This document shows positions 24,617 through 35,451 of a stretch of 64,000 nt of DNA, piece by piece. Origin of the DNA: Epiperipatus broadwayi (Eukaryota > Onychophora > Udeonychophora > Euonychophora > Peripatidae); assembly GCA_028023455.1 (NCBI GenBank), contig JAQFVV010012419.1, positions 622,001 to 686,000 of the forward strand. Direction: 5' to 3'. Under the pieces are notes generated by a model. The model saw only the letters and a program-made list of their open reading frames with translations. It was not told the origin of the DNA and did no database searches. Made by a program: the position numbers and the translations under genes. Each line of letters starts with the position of its first letter. The stretch's first letter is position 1.

Positions 24617-24684
24617 AGTGAAAAAGCTAAATGCTGACGTTTCAGTACAATATCAAGTACCTTCCTCAGAGCGTCCTCTTTCTC
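24617..24684 (-). ncRNA. Hammerhead-ribozyme-like motif after Penelope copy A ORF
   Basis: On the - strand the core boxes stand in order: CTGAGGA (24669-24663), a stem-loop (AGGTAC...GTACT), then GAAAC-GTC (24643-24636). These match the hammerhead pattern CUGANGA / stem II / GAAA / UH. The triplet GTC is followed by AGC, which can pair with GCT just before CTGAGGA as the start of stem I. Stem III would be only ACGT, self-complementary, so activity might need a dimer. Hammerheads with very short stem III are known from Penelope-like elements. Predicted cleavage lies between 24636 and 24635. Activity is untested. Confidence 0.6.
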
Positions 24685-25664
24685 AAATCATAAGAATGCA
24701 CGTGAGATTTAAAACCGTTTTTATCGTTTTCTTTCTCCTCATATTTAAATTCTATTGGTTGAGAAATTTTAAAATTTATTTTCTCTTCCAATAGCTTCTT
24801 CCAAATGTTGTTAATCTTCTTTAATCCACACCTTTCATTTATGCTCTTGGGCCTTTTAAAAATCTCTATAGCTTCTCTTAGCAATCTCTGGTCATATTGT
24901 TCAATTTTTGCTAAAATATTTGTTTTTTCAAAATTGATATCATGAATTGTTAATTTTATATGAGAATAAATAGCTGATGAATTGGATTTTTCTCTCACTG
25001 CCAGAATGTGTTCTTCCTTTCTAATATTTATTCTACGATTAGTCTGTCCTATATATGTATGTGGACAGACCCTACATGGAATTTCATATACACCATGACA
25101 CTCCAAAGCAATTTTATCTTTAGGAAGTGGAAATATTTCACTAATTTTTTTATAAGTAGTGTAAATTGTGTGAATATTATTATTTTTTAAAATGTTACCA
25201 ATTCTATCAGTTAGTCCTTTTATATATGGCAAAATTGTCTTAATTTTTGATATATCAAAATCTTTTTTCTTTTGAAATGTATAAGCCCTATTAATAATGT
25301 TGTAATTAAAACCGTTATGAAGAAGCATTTTATTAGTAGCAAAAAGGTCCCGGTGAAAATGGCTATCATCAGAAAGTCTCTTTGTTCTATCCAATAATGT
25401 CTTTGCTACTGAAAATAGTTGTGCAGGATGGTGATGAGAGGAAAAATGCAGATATCTCCCAGTGTGTGTTGGTTTTTTATATATACCATGGGATAAAGAA
25501 CCATTTTCCCTTCTTTCAATCAAAACATCTAAAAAAGGTAATTGATTATTATTTTCTATCTCCGTGGTAAATTTAATATTGTTATGAAAAGAGTTTAAAA
25601 AATTAAAAAAAGTCATCAAGAGCATGCTTGCCATGAGGCCAAATAACAAAGGTATCATTAACAT
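24666..25664 (-). pseudogene. Penelope-like RT C-terminus and GIY-YIG endonuclease
   Basis: The 332-residue frame starts with FLDVLIERRENGSLSHGIYK and KPTHTGRYLHFSSHHHP, the conserved RT thumb. It continues through a linker to GVYEIPCRVCPHTYIGQTNR, the GIY-YIG nuclease. A C-x2-C pair sits between the two halves of the GIY-YIG motif, followed by INIRKEEH and a downstream Glu-rich helix. In active elements this nuclease cuts the target DNA. It overlaps the preceding frame because of a break in an A run near 25608. The true start is the upstream RT, not the first Met here. Confidence 0.85.
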
Positions 25665-26251
25665 ACCTCAGCCATATAGATGGTTTTTTAACTGCTAAAG
25701 TCAAAATTTTATTTTCCAAATCCTCCATAAAAATAGAAGCTAATGCTGGAGAAATTGGTGAACCCATAGCTAGACCTGATGTTTGTTTATACATCTGTCC
25801 ATCAAAAACAAAAAATGTATTCGATAAGCAGTGTTCAATCAAAACCACAGCAAAATTAGGCAACTGAATATTTTTTTAAAACTTGAATCGCTTCATTTAC
25901 AGGTACACTAGTAAAAAGCGAAACAATATCAAAACTTACCAAAATATCATTCTTAGTCAATTTAATATCCCGGATAAGCTCAAGAAAATGATTAGCATCT
26001 TTAACATATGATGACATCGTTGATAAATGCGGCTGTAAAAAAGAAGTCAAAAAACGAGCTAGGGTCTGTGTAGGTGAACCAACTGCACTTACAATCGGTC
26101 TGAATGGAATATCTGGCTTGTGAATTTTTGGTAAACCATATAATTTTGGATAAAAAGAAGATTTTTCCCTGGGAGTAAGCTGTAACTTTATTTCTAAATC
26201 TAGATCAGTAGAATAAATTAATGTTTTCGTTTTCTTTTCAAGATAAGTCAT
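25603..26251 (-). pseudogene. Penelope-like reverse transcriptase core
   Basis: Two frames (26251-25856 and 25863-25603) together hold the RT core: YGLPKIHKP and RPIVSAVGSPT (fingers), SFDIVSLFTSVPV (motif A, catalytic Asp), GLAMGSPISPALA (motif B) and LRYVNDTFVIW (motif C). Motif C has Asn where copy B has Asp, so a metal-binding residue is lost here. The frames are broken at an A/T run near 25868. The wording is characteristic of the canonical Penelope/Poseidon/Neptune group. Confidence 0.85.
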
Positions 26252-26306
26252 AGGATCTCTATAAATTTTTTTATAAATATTATCATTTAATAAATCATGT
26301 ATTTTT

Positions 26307-26834
26307 TTAAAAATAATCAGCCTTATTTAAAATTATTGTAGTTTTACCCTTATCTGCCGGAAGAATAGTAATAGATTTGTCATTTTTTAATGCAAAGAAA
26401 GCTCTTCTTTCATTAATTGATAAATTAGTTTTAGGTGGTTTGGCTTTATTTAAAATATCGTATATTTTTCCCCTCACCATATCTGCATCCCCGCAAGGTA
26501 TTTTTGATAAACTACTTTCCACTCTGCAAATAATATCCTCAAAAGGTAATTTTGTTGGTGTTATTGCAAAATTAAAACCTTTATTTAAAACTTTTAGTTC
26601 AAAGTCTGATAATTTTCTATCCGATAAATTCTTTACAGCGTGCACACTTCCTCGTTCAGACAAAGACAAATTTATCATTTCCTGTTTCTTTTTAAGTAGT
26701 TTATTAAATTTATTCATTTGCCTTCGAAATTTAAAATCACTTTCTTTAGTCACTCTAAAATAAACGATCTTATCACAAATTGACCATAATGTTGGATGAA
26801 AAGTATTACTTAATAAAAGGCGGAGTTGTAACAA
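26307..26834 (-). pseudogene. Penelope-like polyprotein, N-terminal part
   Basis: A 175-residue frame, open further upstream to the junction at about 26880. It contains KGFNFAITPTKLP and ILPADKGKTTIILNKADY, which match the conserved stretch before the RT fingers in Penelope-like proteins (FxxxPxxxP ... LPADKGxxxVVxxxxxY). It ends in a frame break at a T/A run near 26297, after which the same protein continues in another frame. It would supply the N-terminal part of a protein that reverse-transcribes the element's RNA. Confidence 0.75.
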
Positions 26835-26870
26835 TTTTTTATCTAAAAAGTCTAACTTTTTTCTTGTATT

Positions 26871-27786
26871 TTGACTTTTAGCAGTTAAAAAACCATCTAT
26901 ATGGCTGAGGTATGTTGATGATACCTTTGTTATTTGGCCTCATGGCAAGCATGCTCTTGATGACTTTTTTAATTTTTTAAACTCTTTTCATAACAATATT
27001 AAATTTACCATGGAGATAGAAAATAATAATCAATTACCCTTTTTAGATGTTTTGATTGAAAGAAGGGAAAATGGAACTTTATCCCATGGTATATATAAAA
27101 AACCAACACACACTGGGAGATATCTGCATTTTTCCTCTCATCACCATCCTGCACAACTATTTTCAGTGGCAAAGACATTATAGGATAGAACAAAGAGACT
27201 TTCTGATGATAGCCATTTTCACCGGGACCTTTTTGCTACTAATAAAATGCTTCTTCATAACGGTTTTAATTACAACATTATTAATAGGGCTTATACATAT
27301 CAAAAGAAAAAAGATTTTGATACATCAAAAATTAAGACAATTTTGCGATATATAAAAGGAGTAACTGATAGAATTGGTAACATTTTAAAAAATAATAATA
27401 TTCACACAATTTACACTACTTATAAAAAAATTAGTGAAATATTTCCACTTCCTAAAGATAAAATTGCTTTGGAGTGTCATGGTGTATATGAAATTCCATG
27501 TAGGGTCTGTCCACATACATATATAGGACAGACTAATCATAGAATAAATATTAGAAAGGAAGAACACATTCTGGCAGTGAGAGAAAAATCCAATTCTTCA
27601 GCTATTTATTCTCATATAAAATTAACAAATCATGATATCAATTTTGAAAAAACAAATATTTTAGCAAAAATTGAACAATATGACCAGAGATTGCTAAGAG
27701 AAGCTATAGAGATTTTTAAAAGGTCCAAGAGCATAAATGAAAGGTGTGAATTAAAGAAGATTAACAACATTTGGAAGAAGCTATTG
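26871..27786 (+). pseudogene. Penelope-like element, copy B, RT end and GIY-YIG part
   Basis: It begins inside RT at a motif equivalent to ILTLAVKKPS, keeps an intact YVDD (where copy A has YVND), the FLDVLIERRENG thumb, one in-frame stop at about 27181, then GVYEIPCRVCPHTYIGQTNH with the same C-x2-C. The coding sequence is cut after IWKKLL at 27786 by the 4.7-kb insertion and resumes at 32503 with EKINFKISQPIEF. Copies A and B form an inverted pair with no spacer; the join shows a short shared GACTTTTAGC-like stretch. Confidence 0.85.
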
Positions 27787-27867
27787 AAGCAATGGATCTG
27801 AAGTCCGATCCATGCTTCACATCTTCTTATAAACTTAATTAATATTGTAAACCTAAATTAAGTTTAT
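27787..27867. repeat. Two consecutive hairpins at the left edge of the 4.7-kb insertion
   Basis: AAGCAATGGATC pairs with GATCCATGCTT (27787-27798 with 27807-27817, one bulge), and ATAAACTTAATT pairs with AATTAAGTTTAT (27829-27840 with 27856-27867). They start at the first base of the insert. Confidence 0.7.
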
Positions 27868-29909
27868 AGTCCAATATCAGCAGGGTTTTGCATTACAGCT
27901 AAAATTAATTACGTTTATTAAATTTGTATTTGCTTTTAAATATTTTCTTTTAAAATTCCATTCTAACATTAAATTGCTGTTAAAAATATTACTTGTAAAA
28001 CCTTTAGTCAAACATATATATCGTCAACATATATATATGAGTTAATGCAAAATACTGTTGAAATCAAATGCTTATATTATTAAAAGAAATAATGTATTTT
28101 TTACTTTTAAATCTTGTTCAAATATTTAATATGATTTATTTTGAGATAACCCGCCAACATTTTCTAAAAGAATGTATATTTTTAATTAGTTAAGCCCATT
28201 CAAGGCAAATTAAAATGCTTCTCTTTCTTTTTAATTAATAAAATCCAAAGTTTAAAAAAGAAATTTAAAATAAAAAGTAAAGTTATTTTAGAAAAGTTAC
28301 CTTTAAACAAAGGAGCAGGGGAGCTTATCAAGACTCAGACATACAAACAATAGAAGGATGACAAAGAGGGATAAATAGAGAAACAAAAGATATATTCAGA
28401 TTTCCTTGGAAGGTGATTCATTCAAATTTTTGCTGTCGATTTCTTTGGAGAACTTTTTCGATTTGTTGTGGGTTTTATTTAAAATGACAAGCCACTCAAA
28501 ACAGGAATTAAAGTAACAAATTGAGGAAAGATGTTGGTAGTTGTCTTCCTGACCGCTCCAAGGCATATGTTAATTTGGAAACACCCAAAACACGGCCATA
28601 AATGCACGACAGAATTTTCAAAACGAAATGGGACCTAGGGGGGGAGGGCACCTTAAAAAATGTAACTCCCAAAAGAAAAAAAAAAAAAAAACAAAAACAA
28701 AATAATTATATATATATAGCATACAAGCATTACAAAACGTAAAAAGACATGAAAAATAATAGCTATAAACAAACTATTAAAATAAAAACATATAATACGC
28801 ATCAATACCACGAAAAACAAAAATTAAAACAAACCTATATATATACATAACAAACATACTTAAATAAACAACTAAATATAAGATAACAAAAATAACAAAA
28901 CCTTATTAAAAAAAAGAAAACGAAATATAAAAAACATTAAAAATACCGAAACTAAATAAAAGATTATAATTTAAAAACAATAAAAAAACTATAAACAAAG
29001 AAAAAATTAAAGAAAAAAAAAAAAAAAAAAAAAAATAATATAACAAAATTTATTTAAATTTACTTATTTAATTTAAAAAATACGAGGGTTGTTTTACAAC
29101 ATACTTGATTTAGGTTTATTATTTTAAAGCAGTAATTTTTATGGAAACGATGGTCAAATTTAAAACGTGTACTTGGCTGACGTATATGACTAAGATAATT
29201 TCCAAGATTATAGTTGATGGGGTCTTATAAGATAAAGAGGTTAGTTAGACTTCAATTAAAAAAACACATTAAAACATCTATGGACTTATAAGCCTAACTA
29301 GTCATGAATGCAAGAGGAAATTTATTATAAATGGGTTTGGAAATAATTAATGTCAAAATATAACGCACTGTAACATATTATACATCACACGTATATATAT
29401 ATATAGGTAGTATACTGTAAGTTTATTTTAACACTTAGGTAAGCTATCATCCGTTACCTGTACATAGTAGGCTTGCAAATCAAACCCATCCAGACCTATA
29501 ACCTAAATACTTATGAATCTAGAGAGACACTAATATATATATATATATGAGCATATTATTCAAACATTAAAAATAGATGTTAGGCTGACATAAATCCATT
29601 AGCTGTTTACTGTTTTTTTTAAATTTGAAAGTTTAACTTACACTTTTTATCTTAATAAGACAAAGGCCCAACCGAACTATAATTGGATTACTTACGTCAT
29701 AGATACCTTGTGTCAGACCGTACTTTTAAAATATGAAAGAGTATCAAATATTCCTGATATTATTTTAGTTTTAAAATAATAACCTAAACTTAAGTATATT
29801 GTTTTGGATGCTAATGAAGGCTAGAAAGACCAATTTAGCCTGAGGACAATCCACGATCGAGCTGAATTTTTTAAATTATTAAAATATTAGTAAAAATTAT
29901 TTAATAAAG

Positions 29910-31080
29910 CTATGCAATGTTTGATTATGACTATATATATATAATTAGTTTTTTATTTTAAAGTATTTTTAATTTTCATCTCTTTTTTCGTTTTTTCATA
30001 GTATAACCTTTGGCTATTCATGTAACGCTACAACTCAGTTTGTTTATAGCTTATTTTTAAATATTTTTTTTAAAATTATAATACTGATTTAGTATATAGC
30101 GTTGATAGACCGGACTATATTTTTAAATGCATTTATTATTTTTCTATGATCCTATATTTTTTTGTAATACCATTTACATTTTTTTAAAAAATCTTTAACA
30201 TAGGGTTAACTTTGAGATTTACATGCAATATTTGATTATCATGACTATATATTTAGCTTTTCTGGTTTATTTTAAAGTAATGTTTGATTATGATTATATA
30301 TATAAATTGGTTTTGGTTTATTTCAAAGTATGTTTGATTTTTCTAGTGTGGCTATATTTTAACGGATTTTTGTAAATATTGCAATGTTTGATTATGACTA
30401 TATATATAATTAGCTTTTGGGTTTATTTTAAAGTATTTTTTAATTTTCATCTTTTTTCTTTCCGCTTTTTTTCCATAGTATAACCTTTGTATTCAATGTA
30501 AGCTACAACTCAATGTTTGATTTATAGCATTATATTTTTAAATATTGTTTTTAAAATTATAATACTGATTTAGTATATAGCGTTGATAGACCGGACTGAT
30601 ATTTTTAAAATAGCATTTATTATTTTTCTAATGATCCTATATTTTAACGTGTTTTTGTAAATACCTTTACATTTTTTTTAAAAAATGCTTTAACATAGGG
30701 TTAATCTTTTGAGATTTACGATTGCAATATTTGATTATCATGACTATATATATTAGCGTTTTCTGGTTTATTTTAAAGTAATGTTTGATTATGATTATAT
30801 ATATAAATTGGCGTTTTTGGTTTATTTCAAAGTAATGTTTGATTTTTTCTAGTGGTGGCTATATTTTAACGGATTTTTGTAAATATTGCAATGTTTGATT
30901 ATGACTATATATATAAATTAGCGTTTTTGGTTTATTTTAAAGTAAGGTTTGATTTATAGCATTATATTATTTTTCTAGTGATCGCTATATTCTAACGGAT
31001 TTTTGTAAATATTGCAATGTTTGATTATGACTATATATATATAAATTAGCGTTTTTGGTTTATTTTAAAGTATTTTTTAA
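29910..31080. repeat. Tandem array with a unit near 478 bp
   Basis: A block with ATAACCTTTGGCTATTCA, ACTGATTTAGTATATAGCG, TTGATAGACCGGACT and AACATAGGGTTAA at 30003-30260 recurs at 30481-30760, offset 478 bp. Inside and after it the shorter motif TTTGATTATGACTATATATA followed by GCGTTTTTGGTTTATTTTAAAGTA returns many times (29925, 30380, 30890, 31020). Copies differ by small indels. The array lies within the 4.7-kb insertion. Confidence 0.7.
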
Positions 31081-32502
31081 TTTTCACTTTTTTTCTTTTC
31101 CCGCCCTTTTTTTGGATAATAGCACCTTAGGCTATTTAATGTGACGTTTTCCCGCCATTTTTTTAAGTGTAGTCCCTCCCCACCACCTTTTTTAATTGCA
31201 GTGCCTCAGGCGTTTTACGTTTTTGAAAAATGAGTGTTTCTAGTCTATGACATTTATCACTTGCATGTGCCAGCAGTGTTTTTGGGTGTTTCCAAATTCA
31301 AAATGGCCGTCGAGCGCGTACTATATCAGCACCCAATAGTCATCTGAACTCTGTGCCATGTCTGGAGAACTTTTCGTGAAACCATACTACATATTTCCAT
31401 TTTCATTGTCCGGACAAATACCTATCGACGGTCGGATTAAGCCACGAACGCCGTAGGGAACATGACCAAGGAAAAAAGGACGGTAATCGTATCTCCTCCA
31501 TTGAACTATTTCTTATGCTACCTTTTGTTCATACCTTTTTTTTTAATTGCTTCATTGAATTATATGTATGAAATGTAGTATTTAATTATATATGTTATGT
31601 AACCATTTTTATTAGACTAGTCTTAAATATATATATATTGTGTGATCATCTATATATTTTAACCTTTTTTTTCCTTCGCTATTCTTCATTACTAACATGT
31701 GTAAATATTTAGTATTCCATTGCGGTTAAGTTTAAAAGTTAATTTTTGTTCAAGTAAAATCTCTTTCCAATTTTATTTGTGTTTGTTAATTAAATACGAG
31801 TCAGTTTCTTTTGTTTGCCAACTTGATCTCCTCGATAACGCCTCTTTTGTCCGCCATTAGCTTATTACATATATATGATTTAGCTATATACGTCTTAAAT
31901 AATTTAAAACTGTTTTTAGCGCAAAGCAATTAGAAATGCTTTGCGAAAGATCCCTTTTTTTATTGTACTTTATCGAGAAGATCGAGTTGACAATTTTATT
32001 AAAATTGGGAAAAGATTTAGACCGCAAACCTATTAATCCATTTTTACTGTCTAATTAGTTTGTTTCATTAATTTAGAGGAATAGCGGAGGCCATTAAATC
32101 ATTATTCCTATTTTAAAGTCATTAATTAAAGATCTATTATTTAACTAACAAGCTTGACTTTTGCTAAATTTGTTATAAATGCTTTATTTTACTTTTCAAT
32201 GATCCAGGCACGCATAACGCAAAACACATTTCTTAGTACTTTTACACACTTTTAACTATTTAGCTCCTTAGGATTTCCCGTCCATGTCTCTACCACTGTT
32301 GCTAAGCTTTGTGGCCGGTTGAAAAATAATTTATGTGTGGCTCAGATGGTGTTGTTGGTTCGTAAATTAGCCTCGAGAATAGGCGAAATAGGGCAGAGGT
32401 TATAGTATTCTTGATTTAATATCTCACGTATGGGTGGCCTCGAGGTACTTTCGCCTAGTATTCGAACTGGGTTAAACCAACATACATTATCTGACTGTCA
32501 CA

Positions 32503-32745
32503 CTATTGGAAGAGAAAATAAATTTTAAAACTTCTCAACCAATAGAATTTAAATATGAGGAGAAAGAAAACGATAAAAACGATTTTAAATCTCACGTGCA
32601 TTCTTATGATTTGAGAAAGAGGACACTCTGAGGAAGGTATTTGATATTGTACTGAAATGTCAGCATTTAGCTTTTTCACTACACGGAATATCCCGCAAAT
32701 AGTAATAATAATATGACATCTTTTATCCGTGAAAATATTAGAATT
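32503..32745 (+). mobile_element. Penelope copy B, ORF end and 3' tail
   Basis: It continues the copy B ORF after the insertion: EKINFKISQPIEFKYEEKEN, then HVHSYDLRKRTL and stop (TGA near 32629). The tail runs through AATAATATGAC (32710) and about 28 bp more than copy A before a TA tract. Confidence 0.8.
32612..32683 (+). ncRNA. Hammerhead-ribozyme-like motif after Penelope copy B ORF
   Basis: CTGAGGA (32628-32634), a stem-loop AGGTAT...GTACT, then GAAAT-GTC (32654-32661) followed by AGC. Compared with copy A there are three changes (stem I G to A, stem II C to T leaving a G-T pair, stem III C to T) while all core boxes are kept. Predicted cleavage is after 32661. The stem I change costs one pair, so this copy may be weaker. 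Confidence 0.5.
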
Positions 32746-32757
32746 AATATATATATA

Positions 32758-33430
32758 TAATGCTTTCAAATTAAAGACGTTTTACTGATTAAATGCACAA
32801 GATAGAAACTAGTTTGGGGATATTGATAAGTAAGCATTTGATAGAAATTTTGATGTACAAACTTCATAGTATTCATTGACTACTATAGTTTGCACTACTA
32901 TATAGAGAGATATGATTAATAGATTTTGTAAGCATAAAAATGGTGGTCATATAATGCTTTTCTGTCTTAATACTAATTCTGGCCATAGAATGTTGATAAC
33001 TGGTTCTTTAAACCAAAAGATACCAAAATATATAGGTACAAAACTGGATTCAGATCTAAATTATTATACAAGTAAATTAGATATACAGTAAACATTATTG
33101 TGTTTTACTTTGGGTTCACAGCTTTACTAAGAAGTTAAAAATTGGCTGCTGTAAGTTTGCATTCAATCCAAATATCTAATGCAGTACTCACTGATAAATG
33201 TCACAAGCTAGAAAATAATCAAAGGATGTTGAATATGTAGGCATTACATAGGGATTTTGATTCACAAACCTTCTATTATCCATTGTTTATTATTGATTAA
33301 AATGGATAGTAGCATTACTATGTAGAGAGCAGATAGTGTAACCATAAAATATTAGTCATGTGATATTTTAACGCTTTAGTACCAATCCTAGCCTAAGGAT
33401 GTTGGTGTTTACTGATAACAATATTTATAT
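32758..33430 (+). repeat. Right part of the family R copy, about 1.6 units
   Basis: It resumes the R unit exactly where 24565 leaves it (GATAGAAACTAGTTTGGGGATATTG at 32801), continues through GTGGTCATATAATGC and GGATTCAGATC, and starts a second unit with ACAAGCTAGAAAATAATC near 33203, about 400 bp further on. Divergence from the copy at 14990-15703 is considerable. Confidence 0.65.
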
Positions 33431-34989
33431 GCAAGAGTTTATTTTAGTCTGAAAATGCGAATGCAATTGAATTGACCATTAAATGTATAATTGTAACTTT
33501 TCTATTTATTTCAAATATTAAATTTGTAACACTTTTAAAAAAAATATTCTTGGTAAAACAAGATGCCTTTATATTCATGTATTTATTAACATGGATAAAT
33601 AATTACCTGTACAACACTATATAATTACAGCATAAATAGTAGCAATAAATTAATAAGTTAAAGAAAAAATAGTTATGTAGGAAACTCTCTGGCTTTAACC
33701 AAAAATAACATCACAATATTAAATTTCTATTTCAACAAGAGATATAATGAACATTCATATCATTACTAAGTTAAAGAAATACTATAAAAACCATTTAACT
33801 ATTACAATATAAAGAAATAAATATACCTTATAGACATACAGCATATAGATAAAAATTATGTTAATTCCTATCAATTATTTATTGTCATGAAAGTTTTTTA
33901 GCTGTTATTACAGGTAAAATTAATAAATATGTATATAATTCAGTACTTTCCATTATGAAGTGTTATACTTTCTCTTTCGTCTTATATCTTCTATATGCAT
34001 TAAGAAAATAAATAAATAATGATAAAAAGAAAGATAAATATATTTATAATATTTGAAACAATTTAAAACACCCTGTAGCCAAATTCTTTCAATAACGTTG
34101 CCCTTTTAAATAAAGAAAACCTTGAATTTTGCAGCATGTGACTGAAAGAATTTATCTATGATGCGTTTCAAATATTTTATATAGATTTGAGCAGGCGTTA
34201 TCATTGTTGCTATATGTGTGTAAATGAACTGAAAGCAGTCAACACATACCAATATCAATAACAATATAAGTGATTAATGAGTTTGTTATTAAATGAAGAG
34301 AGACTCTACATCTTCTTTGTGGCCTAAGATTCATTCAATAAATGTTTGTCATTGCAGTATTTACTATTATATGATTATTCATATAGTATATGAACATAGA
34401 TGGACAGCAGAGTGAGTTTTTTGACCTTTGAATTTAAGATTTATAAAAATCATGCTCTTCTAGTTTTTACCTGAAATATTAGTTGAGTTTACGTTCATGA
34501 CAAACAAAACTATATTGTAGATTTTATTTCCATGAGTCCAAGACATCTGTTGGTAACAGAAAATAGTAGAAAACTCTTGATAGCAAACTCAGGCTGTTAA
34601 TTGATAATGACATTCTATTTAGTTATCTATAATTATTAATCATTTTCAAGTGAAGGAATCATATATAAATTGGAAAAATTGACTAATATTAAATCAGATT
34701 ATGTATCAGGGGAAAAAGAAGTATGAAAATATACAAAATAACCATTAAGAAGAATTGATTATCTACAGTTATTTTAAAATGATACACAAAAAAAGTTAAT
34801 AATGATATAAAAAAATAATTGTGAATTTAGTAAAAAAGAAAACCTGGAAAAAAGAATATAAAACAACGTTTTATTGTCATTAAAAATTGGAACTATTATT
34901 AGAATGAAAATACCCTCATGAAATGTGTGAAGAATTATAAAACAAGAAATGAAACGACCCTTAAAAATGCTGCATTTTCTGAATTGTTC
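33431..34989. other. AT-rich DNA, no gene recognised
   Basis: No coding region, repeat family or RNA gene could be supported. Confidence 0.4.
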
Positions 34990-35447
34990 AACATTTTAAG
35001 TTAAAAAAATGAGAAATGCAACCAATTCTATAAAGAAAGGAAAAACTCCAGGAAATGATGGAATTATAATCGATATTTTAAGAGGTTTAGACAAAAAAGT
35101 AAAGAGTGTTTGGCAAAATCATATATCCAAATGTTTTAGAGATGTGCCAGATAACTGAAAGAATAATTCAATAATAATAATGATATTTAAGAAATGTGAT
35201 ATTAAAATTACATATGTGTCAGTTTTTCTAAGGAATATATAATTTTTAAAAATTTTGTCTTAAGAATTACAACTTGCATGCAATAAATTACCATAAGAGC
35301 AAATTGAAGTTAGATATTATTTTAGCACAGTAGATTTCATCTATGTATTGAGAAAAGTTTAATGGCTGTGAATTGCCATTATACTTGGGATCAAGGCATT
35401 TGATGCTAGAAGCATTTTTATAGTAATGGAGGCATTGGATCCTAAAG
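34990..35447 (+). pseudogene. RTE-type LINE copy 2, 5' part of RT
   Basis: The + strand reads KKGKTPGNDGIIIDIL (fingers start), IIMIFKKCDIK, and near 35390 LGIKAFDARS for motif A. These match the same parts of the LINE at 17083-17469, with many stops. The element is broken at 35447 by the gypsy element and resumes at 42817. Confidence 0.7.
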
Positions 35448-35451
35448 ATAT

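Larger units (their letters stand above)
24580..26885 (-). mobile_element. Penelope-like element, copy A (nearly full coding region)
   Basis: Running right to left are an N-terminal region, RT, linker, GIY-YIG nuclease and a 3' tail ending near AATAATATGAC at 24580. It joins copy B head to head at 26871-26890. Three frame breaks, all in A/T runs, interrupt an otherwise open reading frame. Copy B is perhaps 95% identical over the shared part. No 5' terminal repeat is left, so the 5' end is truncated at the junction. Confidence 0.85.
27787..32502. mobile_element. 4.7-kb insertion of unknown class in Penelope copy B
   Basis: The interrupted Penelope ORF gives exact boundaries. CTATTG is present on both sides (27781-27786 and 32503-32508) but once in copy A. 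The insert has no frame with recognisable domains. It contains hairpins at its left end, a T-poor stretch (about 28680-29080), a 0.48-kb tandem array (29910-31080) and two GC-richer, roughly mirrored stretches (28540-28680 and 31080-31320, both with AATTTGGAAACACCCAAA in opposite orientation). On the - strand its edge reads TGTGACAG and then GTTCGAA, like the edge of the gypsy LTRs at 36945 and 42812. A very long solo LTR or a non-autonomous LTR derivative is possible; the left edge lacks the matching CA end. Confidence 0.65.

Noticed and set aside
32318-32365. tRNA-like sequence (TGGCTCAGATGG and GGTTCG)
   Set aside because: The boxes are too close together and no acceptor stem can be formed.
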